From NCBI GenBank assembly GCA_036961205.1, contig JBALVI010000001.1, forward strand, positions 1,364,001-1,428,000: a DNA stretch of 64,000 nucleotides. The letters run 5' to 3'. This DNA comes from CALJFL01 sp036961205 (GTDB taxonomy: Bacteria; Pseudomonadota; Gammaproteobacteria; Pseudomonadales; Halieaceae). Every line of letters begins with the position of its first letter. Position 1 is the stretch's first letter. This document shows positions 23,047 through 31,951 of the stretch, piece after piece. The translations under genes and the position numbers were made by a program. The notes under the pieces are model-generated. The model had not been told where the DNA came from and ran no database searches. It saw only the letters and a program-made list of their open reading frames with translations.

Positions 23047-24375
23047 CTATAGCGCGCCTAAACCTGCGTTGAGTGCGGCCAGTATCTTTTCTACGTGACC
23101 TGAGTCGATGATAAGCGGCGGTGACATGATCACGTTGTTACCGGAAACTCTTACCATCACGTTCTCCTGATAGACATTCTCGAGCAATTTGCTCATTGTC
23201 TGCTTGTCCATTGGCATTTTGCTGTCGCGATCAGACACCAGCTCGAGTGCCTGCATTAAACCAACACCACGCACATCACCAATACAGTCGTAAGTCTCCT
23301 TAAGCTTCTGCAAACCAGCGTTCAACTCTGCACCTCTGGCAGCGGAGTTGGCAGCCAGATCCTGTGTTTCAAATTCCTTAAGCGTTGCAAGTGCTGCGGC
23401 TGCTCCCACCGGGTGTCCTGAATAGGTATAGCCGTGGCCGATATCACCAAAGGCGTCGGTGTTGGACTCGAAGACCTCGGCGACCTTGTCGCTGATCATG
23501 GTGGCGCCTACGGGATAGTAGCCACTGGTAATGCCTTTGGCAGTAGCCATCATATCGGGCTTCACACCCCACAAACGCGAGCCTGTCCAGGAGCCAGTGC
23601 GGCCAAAAGCGGTTATGACTTCGTCGGCAATCAGCAAAATACCATGGCGATCGCAGATATCCCTGACCATGGGCATAAAGGTTTCGTGAGGCACTATCAC
23701 GCCGCCTGCACCCAGTACCGGTTCCATGATAAACGCCGCCACTGTATCCGCGCCCTGGAACTGAATTTCATCTTCCAGCAGATTGGCACACATCTGGGCA
23801 AGGATCGCCGGGTCTGATTCGTTGAATGGGTTGCGGTATGTCCAGGGCGCTGTGATCTGAAAGCATCCCGGTAGCAGGGGTTCGTAGTTGCGTCGAAATT
23901 TGGCGTTGCCATTGATTGAAGCGCCGCCGAAATGCGTGCCGTGATAGCCCTTTTTAAGACTGATGTACTTGTAGCGATCCTTGTCGCCTCGAATCTTGTG
24001 ATACTGCCTGGCCAGACGCAAGGCCGATTCCACTGAGTCTGAGCCGCCCGAGGTGAAGAACGACCGGTGCAGGCCGTCTTCGTGAAACCACTCACCCAGG
24101 GCGTGGGACAATTCAATGGCCTTGTCTGTCGCCGCCCCAGGAAAAGACGAGTAGTAAGGGAGTTTTTCCAGCTGTTGGTTGATAGCATCCTTGATCGATT
24201 GGCAGGAATAACCCAGGTTTACGTTCCATAGGCCGCCTACCGCATCCAGCGCGCGGTGGCCGTCCACGTCAATGATCTCAACACCTTCCGCGGCAGTAAT
24301 TATCTTGGGTGGATTGCTCTTACTGGCGGCCGGATGGGCCATCGGCTGCCAGTAATTCAGTTCCCGGTTCTTCAT
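23047..24375 (-). CDS. Class III pyridoxal-phosphate aminotransferase
   Basis: A 442-residue class III (omega-type) aminotransferase. Landmarks are SFFTSGGSDSVESALRLARQ (phosphate loop), the conserved ADEVITAFGRTG with the pyridine-binding aspartate, and the PLP lysine in MMATAKGITSGYYPVG. Such enzymes move a terminal amino group from omega-amino acids, diamines or amines to pyruvate or 2-oxoglutarate, leaving an aldehyde. The divergent aldehyde dehydrogenase in this cluster could oxidise that product. Preceded by a HAD hydrolase (6-base gap) and IclR, followed by the UPF0261 gene. The specific amine is not readable. Confidence 0.88.
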   Translation of the reverse strand: MKNRELNYWQPMAHPAASKSNPPKIITAAEGVEIIDVDGHRALDAVGGLWNVNLGYSCQSIKDAINQQLEKLPYYSSFPGAATDKAIELSHALGEWFHEDGLHRSFFTSGGSDSVESALRLARQYHKIRGDKDRYKYISLKKGYHGTHFGGASINGNAKFRRNYEPLLPGCFQITAPWTYRNPFNESDPAILAQMCANLLEDEIQFQGADTVAAFIMEPVLGAGGVIVPHETFMPMVRDICDRHGILLIADEVITAFGRTGSWTGSRLWGVKPDMMATAKGITSGYYPVGATMISDKVAEVFESNTDAFGDIGHGYTYSGHPVGAAAALATLKEFETQDLAANSAARGAELNAGLQKLKETYDCIGDVRGVGLMQALELVSDRDSKMPMDKQTMSKLLENVYQENVMVRVSGNNVIMSPPLIIDSGHVEKILAALNAGLGAL

Positions 24376-24381
24376 GGTATT

Positions 24382-25035
24382 TCAATCTCCTTTTAGCATG
24401 GCTATTGCCTGCTGATAGCTTTCTTGTGGACGTTGCACGTCGAAGTGGACAGTCTGCATGCCCACTTCCTGCGCACCGACAATATTTTTCAGTTGGTCAT
24501 CAACGAAAACACAGTTTTCGCAGGGCAAGCCTAGCGCCTGGGCGCAACTTTGGTAGGCGCGTGGGTCCGGCTTGAGAATTTTTGTGTAAGTAGCATCTAT
24601 GATGGTTTCAAAGCGATGCATAAAGGGCAGCTTGGCGCGAAAGCTTGCGCCGTAGAATAAATCCAGTTCATTGGAAAGAATGGCGAGTTTGGCCCCAGCC
24701 TCTTCCGCTGCGTCCATTGCCTGCAGTGCCTCGGGTCTGATGACGGCCTCTGGATCTGCGCCACGGGCCGCTATCACCATCTGCGACATCTCGGTCCACT
24801 GCTGTCCTGCGAGCTCACCGACTTCCAGGGTACGCTGTGCCCAATAATCACGCTCGCTCAGCTCATTATTTTGCATGGCAACCCACAATGGATCAGTGTC
24901 TGGATCGAAAGGGCCTTGCCAGTTAAGCGAACCGGGAGGAAGGTTCAAAGCAGCCTCTGTCAGTGCATGAGTTTCAAATAAGGTGCGTGATATGACGCCG
25001 CCAAAATCGAGTACGAGGGCCTGTGTACCTGTCAT
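24382..25035 (-). CDS. HAD-superfamily hydrolase (subfamily IA)
   Basis: A 217-residue haloacid-dehalogenase-fold protein. Motif I is LVLDFGGVISRTLFE, with the nucleophile D10; the usual second aspartate is replaced by glycine, as in the DxGGV subgroup (epoxide-hydrolase N-domain and YihX-like proteins). Motif II is LAILSNELD, motif III KILKPDPRAYQ and motif IV CVFVDDQLKN. Likely a small-molecule phosphatase or a house-cleaning hydrolase linked to the aminotransferase pathway. Its start overlaps the IclR stop by one base, so the two are coupled. Confidence 0.85.
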   Translation of the reverse strand: MTGTQALVLDFGGVISRTLFETHALTEAALNLPPGSLNWQGPFDPDTDPLWVAMQNNELSERDYWAQRTLEVGELAGQQWTEMSQMVIAARGADPEAVIRPEALQAMDAAEEAGAKLAILSNELDLFYGASFRAKLPFMHRFETIIDATYTKILKPDPRAYQSCAQALGLPCENCVFVDDQLKNIVGAQEVGMQTVHFDVQRPQESYQQAIAMLKGD

Positions 25036-25796
25036 TACGAATTCCCTGTGTGTGATTTGAAGCCCATGGCGCGTGAAGCTGTGGCCGCTGCCTGGGTTAC
25101 CGCAGCCAGTATCAGTTTTTGTCGGTCCTTACTGAAGCGGGAGGTGGGAGCGGCCACCGCCATTGCCCCCAGCGGCTGCGCGGTCTGGCTGAAGACAGGC
25201 GCGGCTATACTGCAGACATCGTACTCGTACTGCTCTCGATTAATGTAATGACCGCTATCGCGTACCGCGTGGAGCATATCTGCGAACTGGGTTTTCTCGG
25301 TCACTGTGTACTCGGTATAGGCAGGCAGCTTACGTCTGAGCAGTCTCGAGCTCAGTGCGTCGCCGCCATAGGCAAGGCATACGATTCCCGACGCGGTGGC
25401 GTGTAGCGGGCCTTCTTCTCCTAAAACAAAATTTATGCGATTGGATTTGGGTGATTCAACAATGTCGACTGACGATATTCGTTCACCAGAGAGTAGGGAG
25501 AAATGCGCGCTTTCGCCGGTTTGCTCTACTAATTCATTCAGCAGTGGCGTGGTGATTGAGATCAGCGGCGAACTGATCTCCCGTACCCTGGCGAGCCGCA
25601 ATACCCCTGGGCCCAGGCGGTAGGCTTTGGTTGCCGGGTTCTGCTCGATATAGTCGTGTTTGATCAGGGCTAGCAGCAGTCGCCTGGTACTGGCCTTGTC
25701 AAAACCAGCGGTGCGAGCTAGTTCACTAAGACCGAATTCTTGCTGTGCTTCGGAGAAAAAACCCAGCAGCTCGACTGCTTTATCCACTGTTTGCAT
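25035..25796 (-). CDS. IclR-family transcriptional regulator
   Basis: A 253-residue regulator with an N-terminal winged helix (TVDKAVELLGFFSEAQQEFG, LSELARTAGFDKASTRRLL) and a C-terminal IclR effector domain. The start at ATG 25796 is preferred because a strong GGGAGGAGGT ribosome site lies upstream and because this gives the normal IclR N-terminus; an upstream start would overlap the divergent aldehyde dehydrogenase. IclR proteins sense small acids or aromatic intermediates. It probably controls both the HAD-aminotransferase-UPF0261 operon, which it leads, and the divergent dehydrogenase. No operator was identified with confidence. Confidence 0.88.
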   Translation of the reverse strand: MQTVDKAVELLGFFSEAQQEFGLSELARTAGFDKASTRRLLLALIKHDYIEQNPATKAYRLGPGVLRLARVREISSPLISITTPLLNELVEQTGESAHFSLLSGERISSVDIVESPKSNRINFVLGEEGPLHATASGIVCLAYGGDALSSRLLRRKLPAYTEYTVTEKTQFADMLHAVRDSGHYINREQYEYDVCSIAAPVFSQTAQPLGAMAVAAPTSRFSKDRQKLILAAVTQAAATASRAMGFKSHTGNS

Positions 25797-25856
25797 GTTG
25801 AGACTTGACCTCCTCCCTAACTTGTCATCATAATAAACGAACCGGTGGTGATAATA

Positions 25857-27386
25857 ATGAACCACTCAGAAAAGTCAATAGGAGCTTTGCTACAGATGGT
25901 TGATATCGCCCTGATCGATGAACTCAAAGTGAAACTGGTGGCACCGCAGTCGCACCTTATAGGCGGCAAGTCCATTGCCAGTGAGAGCGGCGAGGTGCTC
26001 GAAGTTCTCAGTCCCAGAGACGGTCAGCCATTGACCACTCTGGCTGGCGGTGGCAGTAGTGAAGTCGAGATGGCAGTCAGTAGCGCTCGCCAGGCCTTTG
26101 AAAGTGGGGTGTGGTCGAGGATGGCACCTGGGCAACGGAAAAAAATACTGCTGAAACTTGCCGACTTGATAGAGGCCCATGCCTACGAACTGGCGGTACT
26201 GGGGGTTAGGGACAACGGTACTGAAATTAATATGGCCCTCAAGGCCGAGCCCGGCAGTGCGGCGGGGACCTTTCGCTATTATGCAGAGGCAGTTGACAAA
26301 ATTTACGGGGAGATTGCACCCACCAGCGAGACGGTACTGGGTTTGATTCACCGTGAGCCGGTGGGGGTGGTTGGCGTGATTGTGCCCTGGAACTTCCCGC
26401 TGATGATTGGTGCCTGGAAAATCGCTCCGGCCCTGGCAGCCGGTAATTCGGTGGTGCTTAAGCCCGCCGAGACTGCCTCCCTCAGTTTGCTTCGTCTGGC
26501 CGCGCTGGCGCTGGAAGCGGGTTTACCCGAAGGGGTTTTCAATGTTGTCACCGGTCTCGGTACCGAGGCGGGCAGGGCACTGGCGCTGCATAATGACGTA
26601 GACATTCTGGCTTTCACCGGTTCCGGTATGGTGGGCCGAAAATTGATGGAGTATTCCGCCGCGTCAAATATGAAACACGTGTTTCTTGAGCTGGGCGGTA
26701 AGTCACCCAATATCGTTTTTCCCGACGTCGCCGACATGGATGCCGCCGCTGCAGCCGCTGTTAACGGCATTTTTAGGAATTCAGGACAGGTTTGTGTCTC
26801 GGGGTCCAGACTTCTGGTGCACCGGGATATTCACGAGGAATTTCTGTCAAAAGTAGTGGCCAGGGCTACAGCGCTGCGTGTTGGTGACCCACTGGACACC
26901 GCCTCTGACATTGGTGCGGTGAACAGCCTTGAACAGCTGCAGAAAAATCTGGCCTATGTTGATTCCGCGCAGCAGGAAGGGGCCCAGCTGTGTGCAGGAG
27001 GGGAACGTATTTTAACAGAGACTGGTGGCTATTATATGCAGCCTACCGTTTTCAGGGGCGTGACCGCGGAGATGCGAATCGCCCAGGAAGAAGTGTTTGG
27101 CCCGGTGCTCAGTGTTATTCCCTTTGCTGACGAGGAAGATGCCGCACGCATTGCAAACAGTACCCCGTATGGCTTAGCCGCTGGTGTCTGGACCACCGAC
27201 CTTGCCCGCGCGCATCGAATGATCAGGCGTATTCAGTCTGGAGTGATTCATGTGAACTGCTATGGCGGTACCGACATCACTGTCCCATTGGGCGGGATGA
27301 AGCAGTCGGGTAATGGGCACGACAAGTCCCTGCACGCGCTGGAAAAGTACACTGCCCTGAAAACCGCCTGGATTAACCTGGGCTGA
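25857..27386 (+). CDS. NAD(P)-dependent aldehyde dehydrogenase
   Basis: A 509-residue aldehyde dehydrogenase. NAD-binding VGVIVPWNFPLMIGAWKIAP, catalytic glutamate region FLELGGKSPNIVFPD and catalytic cysteine in NSGQVCVSGSRLLVH are all intact, with PLGGMKQSGNGHDKSLHALE at the C-terminal end, like PuuC/betaine- and gamma-aminobutyraldehyde-type enzymes. ATG 25857 is used; a GTG four codons upstream is possible. It is divergent from the IclR unit that includes an aminotransferase, so it probably oxidises the aldehyde formed there. It could also serve arylacetaldehydes from the amine dehydrogenase, but nothing in the sequence singles this out. Confidence 0.9.
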   Translation: MNHSEKSIGALLQMVDIALIDELKVKLVAPQSHLIGGKSIASESGEVLEVLSPRDGQPLTTLAGGGSSEVEMAVSSARQAFESGVWSRMAPGQRKKILLKLADLIEAHAYELAVLGVRDNGTEINMALKAEPGSAAGTFRYYAEAVDKIYGEIAPTSETVLGLIHREPVGVVGVIVPWNFPLMIGAWKIAPALAAGNSVVLKPAETASLSLLRLAALALEAGLPEGVFNVVTGLGTEAGRALALHNDVDILAFTGSGMVGRKLMEYSAASNMKHVFLELGGKSPNIVFPDVADMDAAAAAAVNGIFRNSGQVCVSGSRLLVHRDIHEEFLSKVVARATALRVGDPLDTASDIGAVNSLEQLQKNLAYVDSAQQEGAQLCAGGERILTETGGYYMQPTVFRGVTAEMRIAQEEVFGPVLSVIPFADEEDAARIANSTPYGLAAGVWTTDLARAHRMIRRIQSGVIHVNCYGGTDITVPLGGMKQSGNGHDKSLHALEKYTALKTAWINLG

Positions 27387-27398
27387 GGTGGCGAGACA

Positions 27399-28562
27399 CT
27401 ATTTTTTGGCGATAAACGCGGGAAGTATAAGCAGCCAGCTAACAAGGAACAGCACGGCGCCAACGAGGTTAACGGTATTGAAGGATTCGGGGCCCGCCGC
27501 TCCCAATAAGTTTGCCCCAACATACGGGCCAACGGCAAAGCCTATCATTTGCAGTGAGACGCCGCGGACTATCATTTTTCCGCCATCGGCGAAACTTGCC
27601 ATCACCGACAGCAGGTAAGGCTGGGCTACATTCCACATGAAGTTGAACAGATATATGGCAGTTGCATAGACCATATAAGTCATGTCGTTCAACAGCCAGG
27701 CGACGCCGACAGAGCAGCCTATGATGGCGATACTCAGTGGTACTGACCGGCCAATGCGTGCGGCTAAGATGGCGGCTAGAAAGGCCCCGGCCACACCCAA
27801 AAACTGTGAGACGGTTAGTACGTTAGCAACCGACTGTTCGCTCATGCCGCCATTCACACCGACCAGGAAAAAATACGCCCAGACCAGGCCGATAGCGGTA
27901 TTGAAAATCAGTATCCCGGCTAAAGTAGAGGCTTTGACCAGCACTGAGTGATGATCGGAAATTTGTTCTTGCTTCAGATGATCTGCCGCGCGCTTGGGCA
28001 GGAAGCGGATAGTGGCCAAACCCAAGCCACAAAACAGGGCCAGAAATACGTAGATGCCATTCATTTCGATCGATGCCAGCGCCGAAGGAATGAGAAATAA
28101 GCCCACCGCGCCATACACCAGCACCCAAACAATGGTGAAGCCGAAATTCCGATCTGGGTTGCTGGTCAAACCCAGCATCGCAAACGGCAGTGAAATCATG
28201 CCGCCTAAACCCAGGCCTGTGATTGTACGAATGATGCCAAGAGTGAGCAGATCGGTCTGACCGATTGAAGCTAGATTGCCGATTACAGCAATCAACAGGA
28301 ACCAGAAAGTCAGCTTCTGCCAGTCGTATTTGTGGGCAATAAAATTCAGGCCGATCGTGGTGACGGCCAGCCCCCACATCTCTGCAGAAGCGATATAGCC
28401 GGCTTCTTCGGGGCTCAGACCCAGTGTCTCAACCAGGCCCTGCACAAAGCCGGGTTGAATAATGAAGACACAGACGCCTACCACAGCGAGGTAAATGATA
28501 GATGCGATAGAGGCGGTACTGTTTACGTCCACCTCTTTACTGCTGAGGAATAACTTCATCAT
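27399..28562 (-). CDS. MFS transporter
   Basis: A 387-residue inner-membrane carrier with about twelve hydrophobic helices. It starts MMKLFLSSKEVDVNSTASI, and the first helix IIYLAVVGVCVFIIQPGFVQG is followed by EEAGYIASAEMWGLAVTTIG and the loop segment TITGLGLGGMISLP, consistent with the major facilitator superfamily. Convergent with the aldehyde dehydrogenase (12-base gap), it may import the substrate of the aminotransferase/dehydrogenase cluster or export a product. No motif identifies the solute. Confidence 0.85.
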   Translation of the reverse strand: MMKLFLSSKEVDVNSTASIASIIYLAVVGVCVFIIQPGFVQGLVETLGLSPEEAGYIASAEMWGLAVTTIGLNFIAHKYDWQKLTFWFLLIAVIGNLASIGQTDLLTLGIIRTITGLGLGGMISLPFAMLGLTSNPDRNFGFTIVWVLVYGAVGLFLIPSALASIEMNGIYVFLALFCGLGLATIRFLPKRAADHLKQEQISDHHSVLVKASTLAGILIFNTAIGLVWAYFFLVGVNGGMSEQSVANVLTVSQFLGVAGAFLAAILAARIGRSVPLSIAIIGCSVGVAWLLNDMTYMVYATAIYLFNFMWNVAQPYLLSVMASFADGGKMIVRGVSLQMIGFAVGPYVGANLLGAAGPESFNTVNLVGAVLFLVSWLLILPAFIAKK

Positions 28563-28863
28563 GGTGCCGTTCCCGGTTTCTTATTGTTGACTGGTTTATC
28601 TGGCCATGGCGATGTAAATCGCTTCGAACCCAATTCGCAGTATAGTCGATGTTACCGGGGCAGTGTGGTTCGGCATACAACGCTCCAGTTTGTCCGCTAA
28701 TGTTAAGGGTATGTTTACTCTTTAGAAGTAAACTAGCAGTATGTCCGCTTCCTTCATCAAGTTGGCTTCGACGATCAGTTGCCAGAGTCGGCTATTGATG
28801 TTGTCTGGATGCCTAAGGTGCGAAGATAGTTGTTTCTAAGAATAATAATCAGGAGTACACCGC
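28563..28863. other. 301-base intergenic region between divergent transporter genes
   Basis: No gene is seen. The notable element is a 7-base inverted repeat, GTTTACT (28713-28719) and AGTAAAC (28727-28733), separated by 7 bases, a possible regulator site or short hairpin. A clear ribosome site AGGAG sits at 28851-28855, eight bases before the TTG start of the small membrane protein gene. Confidence 0.5.
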
Positions 28864-29112
28864 TTGGATAAGAATAAAATTGAGGCCATAAGGCTAAAGA
28901 CTCGTCGCCGTCTGCTGTTTACGGGTATTACGTTGGTGCTCTATTTCTCCTACGTAGTGTTGAACTACACAAGCCTGGGCAGCTTTATTCGCCAGCCCAT
29001 TGGCGATTCGCTGATAACGGGCTCGCTGGTGCTGTTCCCCTCACTCATTGTTATATTTATTGCCCTAGAGGTGCTGTTCCTGTTTCTGAACAGTCGAGGC
29101 GACTCGATATGA
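28864..29112 (+). CDS. Small membrane protein preceding a symporter (DUF485-like)
   Basis: An 82-residue protein with two transmembrane helices (LLFTGITLVLYFSYVVLNY and LFPSLIVIFIALEVLFLFL), resembling the DUF485-type partners found just upstream of acetate permease genes. TTG is taken as start because AGGAG lies eight bases upstream and no ATG is present near. Its stop overlaps the symporter start by four bases (ATGA). The partner's role is not known; it may assist or modulate the symporter. Confidence 0.75.
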   Translation: MDKNKIEAIRLKTRRRLLFTGITLVLYFSYVVLNYTSLGSFIRQPIGDSLITGSLVLFPSLIVIFIALEVLFLFLNSRGDSI

Positions 29113-30839
29113 GTCCTGTTGAGTATTTCCACCAAAAAATAAATGTCTTTAGCCGTCGTACCAAAATGAATTCCATCGCGAGCGCAATAGTGAGTGGTCT
29201 CGCATTGGTGCTCTTCGCCGGAGCGGTGGGCGCCGCCGGTTCCATTGAAGGTGAGATCGAAACACAGCCGCTGAATCCAGTGGCGATTATTATGTTTTTA
29301 ATTTTTGTCGCAGCCACTCTTGGTATCAGTTATTGGGCATCGCGCAGGACCCAAACCAGTCAAGATTTTTACACCGCTGGCGGCGAAATAACTGGTCTGC
29401 AAAATGGTACGGCGATTGCAGGAGACTTCATGTCTGCCGCCTCTTTTCTGGGGATTACCGGCCTCATGTACCTCGGTGGTTACGACGCCCTGGTTTTGGC
29501 TATCGGTGCTTTTGCCGGCTGGCCTATCATGTTATTTCTGCTGGCCAAGCGAGTCCGTAATCTGGGCAGTTTTACTTTCACCGACGTAGTCTCCATGCGG
29601 CTGGATCGAAAGCCGATTCGGCTGGTCGCAATTATGGGTACGATAGTAGTGGTGTTGCTGTATCTAATTGCGCAGATGGTCGGAGCGGGGAAATTGATTC
29701 AACTGTTGTTTGGTCTGCCCTATGAAGTTGCGGTGATCTCGGTGAGCATCCTGGTGCTTGCGTATGTCACCTTCGGTGGCATGTTGGCCACCACCTGGGT
29801 GCAAATAGTAAAGGCGGTCCTGCTGCTGATCGGGGTCACTATTACCGCATTTCTGGTAATGGTTCAGGCTGGGTTTAGTTTCGACACACTATTGTTGGCT
29901 GCGACTGAAAATCACCCGCAGGGCAGGGCGATTTTGGCGCCCGGTGTACTGTTTGACGATCCAATACAGATAGCTACCATTATGGTGTCCATGTTGTTTG
30001 GTGTGCTGGGCTTGCCGCATATATTGATGCGCCTGTTCACCGTACCAACCATGCAGGAAGCCAAGAAGTCAGCATTTTATGCCTCCATTTTTATGGGGTA
30101 CTTCTATCTGACGCTGATAATTATCGGCTTCGGTTCGATTATGGTGGTCTATAACAACCCTGACTTTTTTGACTCTAATGGCAAGCTGTTTGGTGGTACC
30201 AACATGGTTGCAATACATCTGGCTAGCGCGGTTGGCGGCGATCTGTTGACTGGGTTTATGTCAGCGGTGACCTTTGCCACTATCCTGGCAGTGGTCTCCG
30301 GTCTTACGGTGTCGGGGGCCGCCGCGATATCCCACGACCTCTATGCCGAAGTATTGTGCGATGGCAAGCCTGATCCCAAGAAGGAGCTTAATTTGACGCG
30401 AATCACCACTATTGTGATCGGCGTAATTGCAGTATTTTTGGGCATACTATTTCAGAATGAGAACGTAGCCTTTATAGCCACCATGCCTATGGTTGTTGCG
30501 GCCTCGGTTAACTTTCCCATTCTGTTTTTCTCACTGTTCTGGCAGGGTCTAACCACCCGTGGTGCCATCCTCGGTGCGCTGGTGGGACTGGTTTCTTCGG
30601 TGGTGCTGATTGTAATCGGCCCGCAAGTCTGGGTCTCGGTACTGGGCTTTGAAGAAGCGCTGTTCCCCTACAATTATCCCGCACTGTTTACCATGCCCCT
30701 GGCCATGATCACTACGTGGTTTTTCTCAGTATCGGACAAGTCGGCGCGTGCTGTGATTGACCGCTCCAATTATCACGAATTGTTGATTCGCTCGGAATAT
30801 GGACCGGATGATGGTGAGTTGGCAGTAGCTAAACACTAA
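29109..30839 (+). CDS. Sodium/solute symporter, ActP-like
   Basis: A 576-residue secondary transporter of the SSS family with about thirteen hydrophobic helices. The ActP-type start region NPVAIIMFLIFVAATLGISYWASRR, QDFYTAGGEITGLQNG and AIAGDFMSAASFLGITGL point to the acetate/short monocarboxylate group. An internal ATG at 29166 precedes a stretch that could be a cleaved or first helix (SAIVSGLALVLFAGAVGAAG), so the real N-terminus may be there. It forms a two-gene unit with the small DUF485-like protein. Transport of acetate, pyruvate or a similar acid by sodium symport is the family expectation. Confidence 0.88.
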   Translation: MSPVEYFHQKINVFSRRTKMNSIASAIVSGLALVLFAGAVGAAGSIEGEIETQPLNPVAIIMFLIFVAATLGISYWASRRTQTSQDFYTAGGEITGLQNGTAIAGDFMSAASFLGITGLMYLGGYDALVLAIGAFAGWPIMLFLLAKRVRNLGSFTFTDVVSMRLDRKPIRLVAIMGTIVVVLLYLIAQMVGAGKLIQLLFGLPYEVAVISVSILVLAYVTFGGMLATTWVQIVKAVLLLIGVTITAFLVMVQAGFSFDTLLLAATENHPQGRAILAPGVLFDDPIQIATIMVSMLFGVLGLPHILMRLFTVPTMQEAKKSAFYASIFMGYFYLTLIIIGFGSIMVVYNNPDFFDSNGKLFGGTNMVAIHLASAVGGDLLTGFMSAVTFATILAVVSGLTVSGAAAISHDLYAEVLCDGKPDPKKELNLTRITTIVIGVIAVFLGILFQNENVAFIATMPMVVAASVNFPILFFSLFWQGLTTRGAILGALVGLVSSVVLIVIGPQVWVSVLGFEEALFPYNYPALFTMPLAMITTWFFSVSDKSARAVIDRSNYHELLIRSEYGPDDGELAVAKH

Positions 30840-30865
30840 CCCTGCTTCTGTAGCACGGTAGAGCA

Positions 30866-30893
30866 AGCTAGTGCCCCCTCAGGGACTCTAGCT
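30866..30893. terminator. Stem-loop between convergent symporter and hydrolase genes
   Basis: AGCTAG and CTAGCT form a stem continued, with one-base interruptions, by CCC/GGG around a CTCA loop. It overlaps the last codons of the minus-strand hydrolase. Lack of a T-run makes it a tentative two-way terminator. Confidence 0.4.
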
Positions 30894-31814
30894 GACCTGG
30901 GCTTGTGGTGAGTCGTTCGCTCCGGCTTGGGCTGCCAGGGCGTGCTCGCCAATCATGGACACGAAACTCGGCATTAAGCCTGCTGGCAGGTCATGCCCCA
31001 TACCGTTTATCACTTCGAGCCTTGAGCCCTCGATGTGTCTGGCGGTGTCGATGCCGCCTTCAACCGGTACCAGAGGGTCGTCCTTACCGTGAATAACCAG
31101 CGTTGGAGCGGTGATGTTCTTGAGCAGTTTAACCCGGCTACCGGTGGCGATTATAGCCGCGAGATGACGGCCATAACCTTGTGGGTAGTTGCAGCGGTTA
31201 TAGCTGGCGAGAATTTTGGTTTCAAGTTCTTTGTCAGTGGGGATATAGCCGGGGCTGCCGATCTTGCGCCAAAAAGCGATGCTGCTTTCCAAATCTGGCG
31301 CCTCCGTACCGACAGATCTCTTGGCCATAGAGCTGATGATATCTTTGCGAGCCTGGGGTAATTTAGGATTGCCGCTAGTGGACATTATAGAGGTGAGAGA
31401 CAGTACTCGATTGCCGTATTTGGCGCCTACAATCTGGGTGATCATTCCGCCCATGGAGACGCCAACCAGATGAGCTCTTGGGATATCAAGCGCGTCCATT
31501 AACCCGACAGCGTCGTCGGCCATATCATGAAGTGTATAGGGTACCCGCATCGGTAATTTGAATTTCGACCTCAATACCAGTGGCACGATTTTTGGGACCT
31601 TGGCCTTATCCATTTTTTCCGATAGGCCGATGTCCCGATTGTCAAAGCGGATAACACGAAAGCCTTGCGCGGCCAAGCCCTCGCACAGGGTCAGGGGCCA
31701 GGCGATCAGCTGTGTTCCCAGTCCCATAATGAGCAAGATTGCCGGGTCGTCTGCTGCGCCGAATTCTTCATAGGCTAGCTGGATGCCGTTGGCCTGGATG
31801 TATTTTTCTGGCAT
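30888..31814 (-). CDS. Alpha/beta hydrolase
   Basis: A 308-residue alpha/beta-fold hydrolase. The oxyanion segment LLIMGLGTQLIAWP, nucleophile elbow GVSMGGMI and late catalytic histidine in NGMGHDLPAG, with D in GKDDPLVP, complete a standard triad. This subgroup includes small-ester and lactone hydrolases. Start is placed at MPEKYIQANGIQLAYEEFG (ATG 31814), which begins at the first beta strand of the fold; a longer frame adds 17 unrelated residues. It stands alone between the symporter and a RIO kinase, and its substrate is unknown. Confidence 0.83.
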   Translation of the reverse strand: MPEKYIQANGIQLAYEEFGAADDPAILLIMGLGTQLIAWPLTLCEGLAAQGFRVIRFDNRDIGLSEKMDKAKVPKIVPLVLRSKFKLPMRVPYTLHDMADDAVGLMDALDIPRAHLVGVSMGGMITQIVGAKYGNRVLSLTSIMSTSGNPKLPQARKDIISSMAKRSVGTEAPDLESSIAFWRKIGSPGYIPTDKELETKILASYNRCNYPQGYGRHLAAIIATGSRVKLLKNITAPTLVIHGKDDPLVPVEGGIDTARHIEGSRLEVINGMGHDLPAGLMPSFVSMIGEHALAAQAGANDSPQAQVS

Positions 31815-31951
31815 GAGATCTCGCTGATTAGTGTGGAACCGATAGGTGTGGGAAGTTGTTCCCAATGGTGAGGAACGAGTATATCAGGTACGGACTAGGA
31901 TCAAGGGTGGATCACTAAGCCGGCTAAGGTGAAACGTGGAGCTAGCCTAGC

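Noticed and set aside
25827..25838. ATCATAATAAAC shared with the paaK-paaX region (2749-2760)
   Set aside because: A 12-base AT-rich match is expected by chance in a 64 kb window, and no symmetry supports it as an operator here.
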